In this document: positions 26,949-35,421 of the stretch, piece after piece
Layout of the letters: each line of letters starts with the position of its first letter
Numbering within the stretch: the stretch's first letter is position 1
NCBI GenBank assembly: GCA_023251435.1
Contig: JAHEYU010000043.1
Coordinates: 1-50,917 of the forward strand
DNA: 50,917 bases
Direction of reading: 5' to 3'
Origin: Bacteroidota bacterium
Lineage (GTDB): Bacteria; Bacteroidota; Bacteroidia; Bacteroidales; Prolixibacteraceae
Position numbers and translations under genes: made by a program
The notes under the pieces: model-generated
The model's input: the letters and a program-made list of their open reading frames with translations, nothing else
Databases searched by the model: none
Told to the model about the DNA's origin: nothing

Positions 26949-28490
26949 ATGTTTACACCTGAAGATATTAAACAGATTGTTGCACGTGGAAGCCAAATTG
27001 AAACTGTTGAGCAACAAATCGAAAATTTCAAAACCGGCTTCCCGTTCCTAAAAATAACCGAAGCTGCCAGTCAATATCATGGACTCATTAAATTATCATC
27101 CGTAGAAATAGAACAATACATTTCCGTTTTTGATGAAAAAGTCTCAGAAGGAATTGAAGTTCTGAAATTTGTTCCTGCTTCGGGTGCAGCCAGCCGAATG
27201 TTCCAATCGCTGTTTACTGCTTTGGAAGACTTCCATAAAGGCAAAGAACAATCCGAAGCCATGAAGCACAGAGGCGTTTCCAAATTTCTTGAACAACTTG
27301 ACGAATTTGCTTTTTACGACGACCTAAAACAAATCGCTTCAAAAGAAAACATCGCCATCGAAGAAGTTCCGGCTCAAAAACTACTTTCGTGGGTGCTTCT
27401 GGAACAAGGTCTAAATTACGGAAACCTGCCTAAAGGATTGCTGAAATTTCATTCCTATCCTGACGGAAACCGCACACCGCTAGAAGAACACCTCGTTGAA
27501 GGAGCTGCTTATTCCAGAAATAAGTCATCGGTGGTTCACCTGCATTTTACTGTCTCGCCCGAGCATCACGCAATTTTCGATAAACATGTCGCTGAAGTTT
27601 TACCCAAATACGAAAAATTATTCGGAGTAAAGTATCAAATCAGCTTTTCGCAACAAAAGCCATCGACCGACACCATTGCAGTTACTCATGAAAATGAACC
27701 TTTTAGAAACCACGACGGAAATTTACTTTTCAGGCCAGCCGGACACGGCGCACTGCTCGAAAACCTGAATGATCTGGAAGCTGACATCATTTTCATAAAA
27801 AATATCGATAATGTAGTTCCCGATCAGCTCAAAAAGACGACCATTGATTATAAAAAAGCTCTCGCTGGGGTATTACTGAACCTTCAGGAACAGATTTTTT
27901 ATTATCAAAAAATGCTGAAAGAACATTTCAATAGTTCACTTGAAAGCGCATTTTATGCTGAAGCTGCCAATTTTCTGGAAAATATATTAAATATTACACC
28001 GCCCAGCAATCAGTATTACAGCGAAAAAGAAGAGTTGTACCACTATTTTAGCAATAAATTCAACAGACCAATCAGGGTTTGCGGAATGGTAAAAAATCTT
28101 GGAGAACCCGGAGGTGGACCATTCTTCGCACAAAACCACGATGGATCGGTATCATTGCAAATTGCTGAAAGCTCGCAAATCGATTTCAACAATCCGGAAC
28201 AGGCAGCCATTGCCCAAAACGCGACTCATTTCAATCCGGTTGACCTGGTTTGTGCTGTTAAGAATTATGAAGGCAAAAAATATAACTTATTGGATTTCAG
28301 CGATCCGGAAACAGGATTTATTTCGAGTAAATCGAAAGATGGAAAAGAGCTGAAAGCACAGGAACTGCCCGGATTATGGAATGGTGCCATGTCGGACTGG
28401 AATACCATTTTTGTGGAGGTTCCGGTCGAAACTTTTAATCCGGTAAAGACAGTAAATGACCTTTTAAGAAAAGAGCATCAGCCAAAATGA
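26949..28490 (+). CDS. DUF4301 family protein
   Basis: This 513-residue protein belongs to the Bacteroidota DUF4301 family: an N-terminus MFTPEDIKQIVARG, then FVPASGAASRMFQSLF, LEEHLVEGAAY, HFTVSPEHHAIFDKH, FRPAGHGALLENLNDLEADIIFIKNIDN and GMVKNLGEPGGGPFF. The G-A-A-S-R-M segment and the later GHGALLENL and NIDN motifs recall sugar nucleotidyltransferases. A nucleotidyl or sugar-phosphate role is therefore a fair guess, not a demonstrated one. No signal peptide is present. It is followed after 49 nt by a TPR gene with its own -7 element. Confidence 0.88.
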   Translation: MFTPEDIKQIVARGSQIETVEQQIENFKTGFPFLKITEAASQYHGLIKLSSVEIEQYISVFDEKVSEGIEVLKFVPASGAASRMFQSLFTALEDFHKGKEQSEAMKHRGVSKFLEQLDEFAFYDDLKQIASKENIAIEEVPAQKLLSWVLLEQGLNYGNLPKGLLKFHSYPDGNRTPLEEHLVEGAAYSRNKSSVVHLHFTVSPEHHAIFDKHVAEVLPKYEKLFGVKYQISFSQQKPSTDTIAVTHENEPFRNHDGNLLFRPAGHGALLENLNDLEADIIFIKNIDNVVPDQLKKTTIDYKKALAGVLLNLQEQIFYYQKMLKEHFNSSLESAFYAEAANFLENILNITPPSNQYYSEKEELYHYFSNKFNRPIRVCGMVKNLGEPGGGPFFAQNHDGSVSLQIAESSQIDFNNPEQAAIAQNATHFNPVDLVCAVKNYEGKKYNLLDFSDPETGFISSKSKDGKELKAQELPGLWNGAMSDWNTIFVEVPVETFNPVKTVNDLLRKEHQPK

Positions 28491-28510
28491 ATCTAATCGA
28501 AAAGTATTCT

Positions 28511-28518
28511 TAAATTTG
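28511..28518 (+). promoter_or_regulatory. -7 element before the TPR gene
   Basis: TAAATTTG matches TAnnTTTG, 21 nt upstream of the ATG at 28540. No -33 TTTG is clear. It suggests the TPR-comA pair has its own promoter inside the short gap after the DUF4301 gene. Confidence 0.45.
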
Positions 28519-28539
28519 CAACCTTTAAAATGAGAGCTT

Positions 28540-29955
28540 ATGAACGAGAACGCCAGGGATTTTGAAGAAGATGATTTTCAGGAGGCGATAGCACGTTTCA
28601 ACAAGATGGTAGAAGAGGAAACTTTTAGCTATTTTGATGTATTTGAAGTCGAAGGAATTATAGACCATTTCCTTGAAGATGGCAGAATAGAACTCGCACG
28701 GTTAGCCGTTGAAACCGGACAGAAATTACATCCGGCAGCCGTTTCCATTCAAATATACGAAGCCCAGGTACTCATGCACGAAGGGAAACTGGAAGAATGT
28801 CTTGAGTTATTGAATTTCGCCGAAAAAATTGAAACCGGGAATCCTGATCTTTTTCTGACCAAAGGCGCAGCTCTTAACCTAATGGGAGATGTTGGTGCAG
28901 CTATTAAAGCTTATGAACATGCACTTAAAATGCCCATCGACGAACTTGATGAAACTTTATACAATATAGGCATTTCATTTGGTCAGGCAGGAGAAACTCA
29001 TTTGGCCATCAAATACCTCGAAAAAGCGCATCACAACAATCCGGAAAACGAAATCGTACTATACGAATTGGGTTACTATTACGACCGCGACCTGCAATTC
29101 GAAAACAGTATTACATTTTATAACAAATACCTCGATATCGACCCTTTCAATCATTCGGTTTGGTATAACATAGGAATTACATACAACAGAATAGGTTTAT
29201 TCGGGAAAGCAATAGAAGCATACGATTTTGCACTGGCACTGAATGAGGAATTTTTACATGCACATTTCAACAAAGCCAACGCGCTTGCCAACAACAATCA
29301 ATTTCAGGAAGCGATTGACTGCTACAATGAATACCTTTTACTCGACAAGAAAAATGATGATGCTTATTGTTACCTGGCCGAATGCTATCTGAATTCCGAC
29401 CGATTCAACGAAGCCCTGGTCAATTACCAAAAAGCGATCAGATTGAATGACAATAATTCGAGCGCATGGTATGGTTCCGGATTAATTATGTGGTCGGAAG
29501 GGAAACTGGCCGAAGCACAAACCTTCTTTAAAAAAGCAATCAATATTGAAGATGACAATGCTGATTTCTGGTCGATGAATGCCCGTGTGCACGCCGAATT
29601 TAACGAAATCAAAGAAGCCGTCGCATCATTCGAAATGGCTAGTACACTAGATCCTGAAAACATTGACAACTGGCTTTCATATTCAGAAATGTATTACGAT
29701 CTGAACGATACCGATAAGGCCATAAAAATCCTTAAAACGGCCACCAAAACCAACAAATCAAACGCATATCTCGATTATAGGCTAACAGCTTATTTACTCG
29801 ATAAAAATGAAGAACTGGAAGCTGCCTGTCATTTTGAAAGAGCTTTGAAAATTGACTACAGCAAGAACAGCGAACTTTTTGAGTTTTATCCTGAAGCATT
29901 AAAGATTGAATCAATTAAGAAATTGATTTCCCAATATCAATCAACGAAACTGTAA
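28540..29955 (+). CDS. Tetratricopeptide repeat protein
   Basis: This 471-residue soluble protein is made almost wholly of tetratricopeptide repeats, with about eleven 34-residue units from residue 40 to 440. Units such as AIKAYEHALKMP, AIKYLEKAHHNNPENEIVLYELGYYYD, SVWYNIGITYNRIGLFGKAIEAYDFAL and AWYGSGLIMWSEGKLAEAQTFFKKAI show the pattern. It has no signal peptide or membrane segment. The N-terminal 35 residues are acidic (NARDFEEDDFQEAIARFNKMVEEE). TPR arrays serve as protein-binding scaffolds and the partner is unknown. The ComA homologue starts 7 nt after its stop, so the two are surely co-transcribed. Confidence 0.92.
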   Translation: MNENARDFEEDDFQEAIARFNKMVEEETFSYFDVFEVEGIIDHFLEDGRIELARLAVETGQKLHPAAVSIQIYEAQVLMHEGKLEECLELLNFAEKIETGNPDLFLTKGAALNLMGDVGAAIKAYEHALKMPIDELDETLYNIGISFGQAGETHLAIKYLEKAHHNNPENEIVLYELGYYYDRDLQFENSITFYNKYLDIDPFNHSVWYNIGITYNRIGLFGKAIEAYDFALALNEEFLHAHFNKANALANNNQFQEAIDCYNEYLLLDKKNDDAYCYLAECYLNSDRFNEALVNYQKAIRLNDNNSSAWYGSGLIMWSEGKLAEAQTFFKKAINIEDDNADFWSMNARVHAEFNEIKEAVASFEMASTLDPENIDNWLSYSEMYYDLNDTDKAIKILKTATKTNKSNAYLDYRLTAYLLDKNEELEAACHFERALKIDYSKNSELFEFYPEALKIESIKKLISQYQSTKL

Positions 29956-29962
29956 AAAAACA

Positions 29963-30742
29963 ATGAATTTTCGATTGCCCCATATCCCTGAACGCCCGGC
30001 AAAACCCCGCGAAAATGGATTAACAATGGTCATGGACAAAGGCCTAAGCTTGCGCGAAGCAGAAGATTTGTGCGACATATCGGCACCCTATTGCGACCTC
30101 ATGAAACTTGGTTTTGGAACTTCGATCATCACCAACCGCTTACACGAAAAAATCAGGCTTTACAAGTCAGCCGGCATGAAACCCTATTTCGGAGGAACTC
30201 TTTTTGAGGCATTTGCCGTTCGAAATATGATGGACGATTATCGCCGGTTTCTTGATGAATATGAAATGGAAACGGTAGAAGTATCAGATGGAGTGATGGA
30301 ATTAGACCATGATTTGAAATGCGAATACATTGCAGAACTTAGCAAAAACTATACAGTTTTGTCTGAAGTTGGGTCGAAGCTGAAAGGAAAAGAAATCTCG
30401 AACGAAAAATGGATAGAATACATGCAAACCGAACTTAATGCCGGAGCATGGAAAGTAATTGCCGAAGCCCGCGAAAGTGGCAATATGGGAATTTATAACG
30501 ACGATGGATCGGCTAATTTCAAACTGATTCTGGATATTAAAAAAGCACTTAATCCCGATACAATTCTTTGGGAGGCACCATTAAAAAATCAGCAGGTTTG
30601 GTTCATTAAACTTTTGGGACCAAATGTTAATCTTGGAAACATAGCAACCAATGAAATTATTTCGCTCGAAACCCTCCGGCTTGGGCTTCGCGGAGATACG
30701 CTACTTACCTTTTTACCCTGCATTCACAATTGGGATATATAA
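29963..30742 (+). CDS. comA: Phosphosulfolactate synthase (ComA) homologue
   Basis: This 259-residue TIM-barrel protein resembles ComA, which adds sulfite to phosphoenolpyruvate to make phosphosulfolactate, the first step of one coenzyme M pathway and a route to sulfolactate. Family blocks are visible: RENGLTMVMDKGLSLREAEDL, LMKLGFGTSIIT, GGTLFEAF, VEVSDGVMEL, LSEVGSK, VIAEARESGNMGIYNDDG, and WEAPLKNQQVWFIKLLGPNVNLGNIATNEIISLETLRLGLRGDT. No ComB, ComC or ComDE homologue is nearby, so the end product is unknown; sulfolactate or sulfonate metabolism is the natural guess. It follows the TPR gene by 7 nt and ends at a terminator. Confidence 0.9.
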   Translation: MNFRLPHIPERPAKPRENGLTMVMDKGLSLREAEDLCDISAPYCDLMKLGFGTSIITNRLHEKIRLYKSAGMKPYFGGTLFEAFAVRNMMDDYRRFLDEYEMETVEVSDGVMELDHDLKCEYIAELSKNYTVLSEVGSKLKGKEISNEKWIEYMQTELNAGAWKVIAEARESGNMGIYNDDGSANFKLILDIKKALNPDTILWEAPLKNQQVWFIKLLGPNVNLGNIATNEIISLETLRLGLRGDTLLTFLPCIHNWDI

Positions 30743-30743
30743 G

Positions 30744-30778
30744 AAAAGGTGGTCAGAAATGGCCACCTTCTCTTCTTT
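30744..30778 (+). terminator. Terminator after comA
   Basis: AAGGTGGTC and GGCCACCTT form a stem with a 6-nt loop (30746-30769, one G-U pair) followed by a pyrimidine-rich tract. It separates convergent genes and may act in both directions. Confidence 0.75.
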
Positions 30779-30826
30779 AAAAGTCAACAAAGCGTAAAGA
30801 AAATTAAATCAAAAAAAAAAAAAAAA

Positions 30827-31363
30827 TCAACCAGCTATTTCCAAATCCTTTTTGCATTTATGGCATAGTTGATGATTTTTTTGATCGATATCCTCAACGT
30901 AGGTGCTCGATCTCATTACACAAGTCGGATTTTGGCAATGAATCAATCCAAAAGTATGTCCGAGTTCATGAATAATTTCTTTGCGGATACGATCGATAAA
31001 TAGTCGTTCATCTTTTTTGATACCATATCGCTCGTTACTAAGCCGGTAAATTGATGCAATACCGCAACGTCCGTTTAAAAATGCCTGTCCGAAAATATAG
31101 GTTAAAATAGGAATAAAGAGGTCAATATTAAATATTCCAAGCGTTTTGCAGTCGTCGGAAGCATCTTCAGAATCAATTTTTTGCAATATCCTGTTACCGT
31201 CATATTGCCTTCTGGCAGGATCGTAAAATACACTTAAATCCAGATGTCCTTCCTGTGTTTTTACCGGGAGTGAAAATTCACGTTCAATATCATTAACAAC
31301 CATTTCAAGAAGTTCTTTCTCGAAATAGCCATAATAAATCAACGTGATATTGTCAAGGTTCAT
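30827..31363 (-). CDS. Archaemetzincin family zinc metalloprotease
   Basis: This 178-residue protein has the archaemetzincin signature. HELGHTFGLIHC supplies the zinc ligands His132, His136 and His142 with catalytic Glu133. Cys143, Cys148, Met150 (Met-turn region) and the pair Cys167/Cys170 follow, the four cysteines that bind a second zinc in the family. There is no signal peptide, so it should be cytoplasmic. Substrates of bacterial members are unknown. It lies 37 nt downstream of a sigma-54 regulator gene on the same strand with no visible terminator, so it is probably the last gene of the haem-kinase/regulator unit. Its stop codon is immediately followed by a run of 16 T on the coding strand. 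Confidence 0.9.
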   Translation of the reverse strand: MNLDNITLIYYGYFEKELLEMVVNDIEREFSLPVKTQEGHLDLSVFYDPARRQYDGNRILQKIDSEDASDDCKTLGIFNIDLFIPILTYIFGQAFLNGRCGIASIYRLSNERYGIKKDERLFIDRIRKEIIHELGHTFGLIHCQNPTCVMRSSTYVEDIDQKNHQLCHKCKKDLEIAG

Positions 31364-31400
31364 TCACATGCGGTTTTATTGGATTCAGAATGAATCAGGA

Positions 31401-32741
31401 TTATTTTGACGGCTTCAGGTCGTATTTCTTTATCTTGTTGTAGAGCGTTACCCGGTCAACTTTCAGTGCTTTGGCCGAAACAGAAATGTTCCAGTTGTAT
31501 TTGGTGAGAATCTGAAAAATGTGGTTTTTCTCTAAATCATCAAGACTTTCGAAAGTAGTGTTTACAATGGCTTTCCCCAACGGAAGGTCTTTCAGGCTGA
31601 TTCTTTTCCCATTTCCAACAACAATTGCCCGTTCAATCATATTTTCAAGTTCACGGATATTTCCGGGAAAAGGGAATTCTTCAAGACGTTTCAACGCACT
31701 TGAATCGATTGTTATGAGCGGTCTGTTCATCGAAGTGCAGTACTTTTTTATGAAATAATCAACCAGCAGAGGAATGTCTTCAATGCGCTCGCGCAATGGC
31801 GGAACGCTGATGTTCACAACATTTAGCCTGTAAAAAAGATCCTCGCGGAAAAGTCCCTTTTCAACCATGCTTTTCAAATCTCTGTTCGTAGCACAAATAA
31901 CCCTGAAATCGGATGTGATTTCCTTGTTGCCACCTACGCGGACAAAACTCTTGCTTTCGAGTACACGTAGCAATTCAACTTGCATTTTCTGGGAAATGGT
32001 TGCAATTTCATCCAGGAAAATTGTTCCGCTGTCGGCCATTTCAAACCGGCCTTTCCGATTGTAAACTGCACCGGTAAAAGCACCTTTTTCGTGTCCGAAC
32101 AACTCACTCTCCAATAAACTTTCGCTCAATGCACCGCAGTGAACGCTTATCATCGGAAAGAATTTTCGGGGTGAGTTAGCGTGTATTGCTCTGGCAACAA
32201 GTTCTTTACCTGTGCCGCTTTCTCCGGTAATTATTACTGAAGCATTCGATTGGGCAACGCTTTCAATTTCGCGGAGTACTTTCTGTATTGTTTCGCTGTT
32301 GCCAATCAGGTCTTCAACATTTTCAAGCGAAACCACCTTTTCTTTTAGTATTTCATTTTCTTCGAGCAGCGAAATTTGTTTCGAGGCATTTCTTATCAGG
32401 TGCGAAAGGTCGTCTGGATCAAAGGGTTTTGTAACATAGTCGAAAGCGCCGTCTTTCAATGCCTGAACAGCCGTATCGACAGTTGCAAAGGCTGTCATGA
32501 TAATCACAATCGAATCTTTTCTTAACGATTTAATCCGCTTGAGCATTTCCAATCCATCCATTCCGGGCATTTTAATATCGGCCAGAATAATATCAAAAAC
32601 ATCAGATTCGAGCATCGACAGGGCTTTCTTTGCATCCTGGGCACATTCAACACGGTAACCATCTTCAATAAACCAGTTGTACAACGAATCTCTTACCGAT
32701 TCTTCATCATCAACAATTAATATGGAAATTTTTTTTGCCAT
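31401..32741 (-). CDS. Sigma-54-dependent response regulator of the haem-kinase pair
   Basis: This 446-residue NtrC-type activator has a receiver domain (VDDEE at 10-14, Asp55 in ILADIKMPGMDG, Lys in VTKPF). The AAA+ domain carries Walker A GESGTGKE and a canonical GAFTGA loop in FGHEKGAFTGAVYN. A C-terminal Fis-type helix-turn-helix follows (WNISVSAKALKVDRVTLYNKIKKYDL). It starts 12 nt after the stop of the kinase with c-type haem motifs, which is its evident partner. Its likely target is the sigma-54-like promoter at 39329-39344 that precedes the H-like/ferredoxin/NrfD genes. This link is inferred from proximity and promoter type. Confidence 0.94.
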   Translation of the reverse strand: MAKKISILIVDDEESVRDSLYNWFIEDGYRVECAQDAKKALSMLESDVFDIILADIKMPGMDGLEMLKRIKSLRKDSIVIIMTAFATVDTAVQALKDGAFDYVTKPFDPDDLSHLIRNASKQISLLEENEILKEKVVSLENVEDLIGNSETIQKVLREIESVAQSNASVIITGESGTGKELVARAIHANSPRKFFPMISVHCGALSESLLESELFGHEKGAFTGAVYNRKGRFEMADSGTIFLDEIATISQKMQVELLRVLESKSFVRVGGNKEITSDFRVICATNRDLKSMVEKGLFREDLFYRLNVVNISVPPLRERIEDIPLLVDYFIKKYCTSMNRPLITIDSSALKRLEEFPFPGNIRELENMIERAIVVGNGKRISLKDLPLGKAIVNTTFESLDDLEKNHIFQILTKYNWNISVSAKALKVDRVTLYNKIKKYDLKPSK

Positions 32742-32753
32742 GATCTGTTTTCC

Positions 32754-34427
32754 TTATGTCAGTAATAAAGGTAAAGTTATTGATATTGTTGTTTCTTTTC
32801 CGCGTATCGATTTTACCTCAGTCTTTCCTTTGTGACTTTGAACGATACCGTGAACAATTGCCAGCCCCAAGCCAATACCGCTTGCATTTTGTTTGGTAGA
32901 AAAGAACGGTTCAAAAACGTGGGGAAGGTCTTCTTCCGAAATGCCAACACCATTGTCTGTTATTTCAATCCGAATATGTTGATCGTCCGGATTCAGTGTT
33001 CTGAATAGTATTTCCCCGTTTTCAGAAACAGCTTCGGAAGCATTAACAAGTATGGCAACACAAACTTGCTTGATCTGATTTGGACTACAGGAAATCAGGT
33101 CTGTTTTTGCATTAAAATCGGATAAGAAGTTAATGTTTGCCACTTTCATCGGATGCGACATCAAATCAAAGGTTTCCAACAGAATCTCGTGAAGATGTTT
33201 CGGCTCAAAATTATTCTGATCTTTTTTCGAGAAGTCAAGTAAGCCTTTCACAATGTCGCCACAGCGTTTGGTTTCATTTTCAATCAGTTTCAGATGTTTT
33301 AGCATCGATTCCTTTTTTACCGGATCAAATTCCTGATTGTTTAACTGCTTGTAAATAAGTTTTGTATAAATCAGAATTCCTGAAAGCGGATTGTTGATCT
33401 CGTGAGCAACCGACAACGATAATTTTCCCAGCGAGGCGATTCTTTCAATGTTGATCAGTTCGTTTTGAGCCTGCCCCAGTTCTTCCGACTTCTTCTGGAC
33501 TTTATATTCGAGCTGTTGCGACCAGTTCTGAAGTTCATTGGTTGCAGTATGCAGGTTGTCGAGCATTTCGTTAAAAGCGATCGAAACCATTCGCATATCC
33601 GAAAGTTGGTGAGGCTTAATTGTCAATCGGGTAGTTTTGTCACCTTTTGCAACTGCTTCGCTGGCTATAATTATTTCATTCAGAGGTTTTTTAATTTTTT
33701 TATTTGTGAAGATGATTAAGAATATCAGCAATAAAAGAGTCATTAAGGCAGCCAGCAAGGTATAATCAGTCGTCGATTTTTGCAACGCATCATCCAGACC
33801 TTTCAAGGGCATTTTAATAATAAGCGAGCCGAGAACTTCGTCGTTTGGACTGTGAGCGTGGCACGAACTTGTATAACAGGTTTTTTCGTTTAAAATGGGT
33901 GATTTAATTAGCAGGTGCCTGTTTTGGCTGTTGTTATAGGGATTCATAATGCATTCACTGTCAGCATCAATAATTCTGTACGATTTCTCTTTTCGCGAAA
34001 ACATGGTATCAAAATTCTGGTGGCAGCTTTTACAGTCTGGATCGGCGTGTTTGATTGTGTCGTTTGAAATGGAAGTGTAAGCAAGGTTGTTATTACTATC
34101 GTACATGTTTACATCGTCGATTCCCGACATGGTATTAATTATGTCGAGCGTGCCTTGAAGTGAAGTCCGGTCGTTTTCGAGCATCGACCGGTAAAGCGCT
34201 CCTTCAACCAGATATCCGATATTATTTCCATTTTCGCTGATCACCGATTTCATGTATTCTTCGTTTACCGACCGGAAAATGACACCGAATGAAACAAATA
34301 AAAAGAACGATGAAATGGTAATGATAAATACAACTCTTCCATAAATTGAAGACCGGAATTTAACATACCCATTAAGTATTGGGGTTCCAACACCGTTTTT
34401 TGTAGCTATTTTTTTGAACCAACTCAT
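32754..34427 (-). CDS. Membrane histidine kinase with c-type haem motifs in its sensor domain
   Basis: This 557-residue kinase has two membrane helices (about 33-51 and 222-241) bracketing a periplasmic sensor of about 170 residues. The sensor contains a canonical haem c motif, CKSCH at 132-136, and a second, wider motif C-x4-C-H (CYTSSCHAH, Cys184, Cys189, His190). A HAMP-like segment ([10 protein letters not shown]), a coiled coil, the phosphoacceptor His342 in [12 protein letters not shown] and a complete ATPase domain ([18 protein letters not shown]) follow. It probably senses redox state or a gas ligand through periplasmic haem. A strong terminator lies upstream, so the kinase, regulator and archaemetzincin form their own unit next to the ferredoxin/NrfD genes. 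Confidence 0.93.
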   Translation of the reverse strand: MSWFKKIATKNGVGTPILNGYVKFRSSIYGRVVFIITISSFFLFVSFGVIFRSVNEEYMKSVISENGNNIGYLVEGALYRSMLENDRTSLQGTLDIINTMSGIDDVNMYDSNNNLAYTSISNDTIKHADPDCKSCHQNFDTMFSRKEKSYRIIDADSECIMNPYNNSQNRHLLIKSPILNEKTCYTSSCHAHSPNDEVLGSLIIKMPLKGLDDALQKSTTDYTLLAALMTLLLLIFLIIFTNKKIKKPLNEIIIASEAVAKGDKTTRLTIKPHQLSDMRMVSIAFNEMLDNLHTATNELQNWSQQLEYKVQKKSEELGQAQNELINIERIASLGKLSLSVAHEINNPLSGILIYTKLIYKQLNNQEFDPVKKESMLKHLKLIENETKRCGDIVKGLLDFSKKDQNNFEPKHLHEILLETFDLMSHPMKVANINFLSDFNAKTDLISCSPNQIKQVCVAILVNASEAVSENGEILFRTLNPDDQHIRIEITDNGVGISEEDLPHVFEPFFSTKQNASGIGLGLAIVHGIVQSHKGKTEVKSIRGKETTISITLPLLLT

Positions 34428-34551
34428 GGCTTAATAATTATAACATAAACTGTTTGCTAATTTAGTTTCAATTTTTCAAAACAGCTTTATGTATTCAATT
34501 TTGTTTTCATTTAGAAGCCGAAAAACATAATTTGACAGCTAAAAGTTTCAA

Positions 34552-34590
34552 GAAAAAACTAAAGCGACGTGATTGGGCACATCGCTTTAG
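34552..34590 (-). terminator. Strong terminator ending the H-like/ferredoxin/NrfD unit
   Basis: A 9-bp stem (CTAAAGCGA at 34559-34567, TCGCTTTAG at 34582-34590), extended inside by GTG/CAC, is followed on the minus strand by TTTTTT. It lies 32 nt past the stop of the small H-like gene and before the haem-kinase gene. Confidence 0.88.
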
Positions 34591-34622
34591 ATATTGGTGA
34601 AAATTCTTCAATTCGGATGAAA

Positions 34623-35378
34623 TTATTTCTGATCGCGAAAACAGTTTTTATTTCTGCAAAGAACTTTTTTACTCAGAAAATCCTTCTGAAAATCCTGCCA
34701 TACTTCGTTTGGTAGTCCCGAAAGTGGTTGATCGACCAATTCACCACCATCCTGCAAAACAACATTCGAAGGCATTGGAGAGTATTTTCCAACAGACTGT
34801 GCCAGAAAATCCTTAAATCTTTCCAATTCCTGTGTTGCCCAGATTGTGGCATCGTCGGCCAGATAATACGAGTTCGTATCAGGAACCCAACTTATTGGCT
34901 TTACCTTGTACATCCAACCTTTTGCGTACGGATCTTCGTTCAGTAATTCAGGACTGCTTGTAAGCATTGCGTTTGCCTCCATAATTTCTCCTGAAATAGG
35001 CGAGAAGATTTTCAGCAGTTTGCCATTCTGTTTAATTTCGGCCAGCAGTTCTCCTTTTTTTACCTTTTCGCCTGATTTTTTCAGATTGTTAAATTGAACC
35101 TCTCCTGTAAGATGTACCAATAAGTCGTCGAGGCCCACTTTTGCAATTCCCGATTTTTCGAGATGTGTCCAGGTGTGATACCTGCTGAAGAACAATCCTT
35201 GAGGAACGTTCAATGTGTTGGCAGTTAGAATTCCAAACGACTTTTGAGCATTTTTTTTGCTTTTTACTTGTCGGTTCAAGAATATCCAGAAAGGAATAAG
35301 GAATAAGAAGAAAATAATTGTTACCAAATATTCTATTCCTTTCGTTTCAAAAATGTTGTTGTATTTAAATCCGTCCAT
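34623..35378 (-). CDS. Membrane-anchored glycine-cleavage H-protein-like protein
   Basis: This 251-residue protein has one N-terminal membrane helix (about 17-34) and an H-protein-like (lipoyl/biotinyl hammerhead) domain at about 60-163. FSRYHTWTHLEKSGIAKVGLDD and SPISGEIMEANAMLTSSPELLNEDPYAKGWMYKVK align closely with GcvH. In an ungapped alignment the lipoyl-lysine position is Gly119, with a lysine one residue later (Lys120); the GcvH-type E-S-V-K context is lost. A C-terminal tail (about 182-235, VVLQDGGEL and EVWQDFQ) is shared with the larger protein at 37556 and not with GcvH. The last residues add two cysteines (CRNKNC). A role in glycine cleavage is unlikely. It is the last gene of the ferredoxin/NrfD unit. 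Confidence 0.88.
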   Translation of the reverse strand: MDGFKYNNIFETKGIEYLVTIIFFLFLIPFWIFLNRQVKSKKNAQKSFGILTANTLNVPQGLFFSRYHTWTHLEKSGIAKVGLDDLLVHLTGEVQFNNLKKSGEKVKKGELLAEIKQNGKLLKIFSPISGEIMEANAMLTSSPELLNEDPYAKGWMYKVKPISWVPDTNSYYLADDATIWATQELERFKDFLAQSVGKYSPMPSNVVLQDGGELVDQPLSGLPNEVWQDFQKDFLSKKVLCRNKNCFRDQK

Positions 35379-35421
35379 AATTATATTTTTATGCCATCAC
35401 TTTTTTATAAGTGACAGTTGG

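Noticed and set aside
34623-35378. Annotating the small H-like gene as gcvH of the glycine cleavage system
   Set aside because: It is membrane-anchored, lacks the aligned lipoyl lysine, carries an extra tail and sits in a ferredoxin/NrfD unit with no gcvT or gcvP nearby.
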